Shown: piece by piece, positions 63,243-64,000 of the stretch
How the letters are laid out: each line of letters begins with the position of its first letter
Numbering within the stretch: the first letter of the stretch is position 1
Assembly: GCA_025594325.1 (NCBI GenBank)
Contig: JANHCV010000012.1
Location: 124,001 to 188,000, forward strand
Origin: Blastocladiella emersonii ATCC 22665
Taxonomy: Eukaryota; Blastocladiomycota; Blastocladiomycetes; Blastocladiales; Blastocladiaceae
Reading direction: 5' to 3'
Length of the DNA stretch: 64,000 nucleotides
Notes under the pieces: model-generated
Databases searched by the model: none
The model's input: only the letters and a program-made list of their open reading frames with translations
Told to the model about the DNA's origin: nothing
Made by a program: the position numbers and the translations under genes

Positions 63243-64000
63243 GGTGCACAATGCATGGCAGATTGGGGCGGTGGGAGCGTGGGCGGGAACGCGACCAGGG
63301 GTGCTAGTGGGGTGTGCGAGCGGCGGCGCCACAAGTTCCCCTTCCCTGCACCAGGGGGGCTGAGCCAGGGGGGCTAAGTGGGGGTGAGCAGGCTAGCCAA
63401 ACCGTTGTCCCCGACCTCTGCTGCAGGTCACACGTGAGCTGACCCGCTCGCTGCGCTCCAGCAGCTCGGGTCACTCTGCCTCGTGGCGGCACGGGCCTTT
63501 CACCTCACCCACGTGTCTCCCAGCGCCCCCACCCTTCAGTTGTCGATCGCTCGCACTCTTTCTCTCTGAAATACGTTCGCCCTAACACGTTGATCATCTC
63601 GTGGAACTCACGTCCCGCTACGGCTCGGCCCCGCCGACCAGACGCCGCGCGGCCACCAGATGTCCGCCGACCTCGCCGCCCCCGCTCTCGCGCAACCTTC
63701 TCCGCTCGATCTTGAACTCGTCGCCCTCCCCACTCGCACCTACCGACGTGCAGGCGGGGCTCGCGGCCCTGCTGGTGCCCGTCCTTGCTACAGACCTGCC
63801 CCACCCTCCCTTCTGCCCTCGCCGACTCTGCCCCGCTCCTTGGCCTTCGCCCCTGATCCGCTCGCCGCTCAGCTCGCCGTTCGCCGTTCGCCGTTCGCCG
63901 TTCGATCGAACGCCTGAGCGCGTAGCCGCTACTTGCATGGTCAGCCGGCACTTGGGGCCCTTGAACTTGTGAGCCCCGTCGTGCGCCGCGTTGTCCAGCC
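63243..64000. other. Gene-poor window end
   Basis: Contains the upstream region of the F-box gene (about 63243-63300) and GC-rich sequence with a short GTTCGCC tandem repeat (about 63879-63900). No gene supported. Confidence 0.4.

Noticed and set aside
63505-63951. Minus-strand Arg/Gly-rich frame near the window end
   Set aside because: Low-complexity, with open frames on both strands; no domain or start context supports a gene.

Overview
This is a GC-rich eukaryotic nuclear window. Genes carry short spliceosomal introns (54 to 77 nt) with GTACG/GTAAG/GTATG-type donors and, in many cases, CTAAC or CTGAC branch sites. There is also a Pol III tRNA gene, a VID27 gene, a Get3 gene, a DUF4470-like protein, and PIF/Harbinger, DIRS and LINE elements. 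Together these suggest an early-diverging fungus (Blastocladiomycota or Chytridiomycota type). That placement is an inference from gene content and intron style, not a demonstrated identity.

Layout. 0-10 kb (minus strand): a frameshifted ANK-like gene, the 5' stub of a Harbinger element, a four-exon ABCC transporter and a DUF4470-like protein. 10-14.5 kb: LRR genes, one of them split by a Harbinger element (11803-14244) flanked by TTA target duplications. 15-18.7 kb: a GTPase with a Cys-rich tail, divergent from a small membrane protein. 18.7-22 kb: decayed genes, probably including a transposase. 22.9-24.2 kb: a protein with two tandem ILEI/FAM3-like domains. 24.6-27 kb: an F-box-like gene with one intron. 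28.8-34.5 kb: a housekeeping island (GT2 glycosyltransferase, FYRN/FYRC protein, Get3 ATPase), then tRNA-Lys(UUU). 35-40 kb: relic coding fragments. 40-43 kb: two divergent genes joining an ANK-like N-terminus to LRRs. 43-47.6 kb: remnants of two LINE families, a long inverted repeat and a 13-copy minisatellite. 47.6-50.8 kb: gene-poor, with a GATC-rich cluster. 50.8-53.5 kb: a protein combining an N-terminal helical bundle, a TKL kinase and C-terminal LRRs. 54.2-56.6 kb: VID27. 57.5-61.3 kb: a DIRS retroelement with intact gag and RT-RNaseH frames but no recognisable tyrosine recombinase. 56.6-57.0 and 61.4-63.2 kb: two copies of an F-box-like gene flanking the DIRS element, one truncated against VID27 and the other with an in-frame TGA.

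Conserved housekeeping genes (ABCC, Get3, VID27, FYR, GT2) are intact, while the F-box/ANK/LRR families between them are duplicated, truncated, frameshifted or hit by transposons. Three candidates stand out for study: the bundle-kinase-LRR gene, which has the layout of MLKL-type cell-death kinases; the GB1-like GTPase with its Cys-rich tail; and the tandem ILEI protein. No operon-like cooperation is visible. Each gene appears to have its own promoter, except the divergent pairs at 17.4-17.9 kb and 41.3 kb, which may share control regions.
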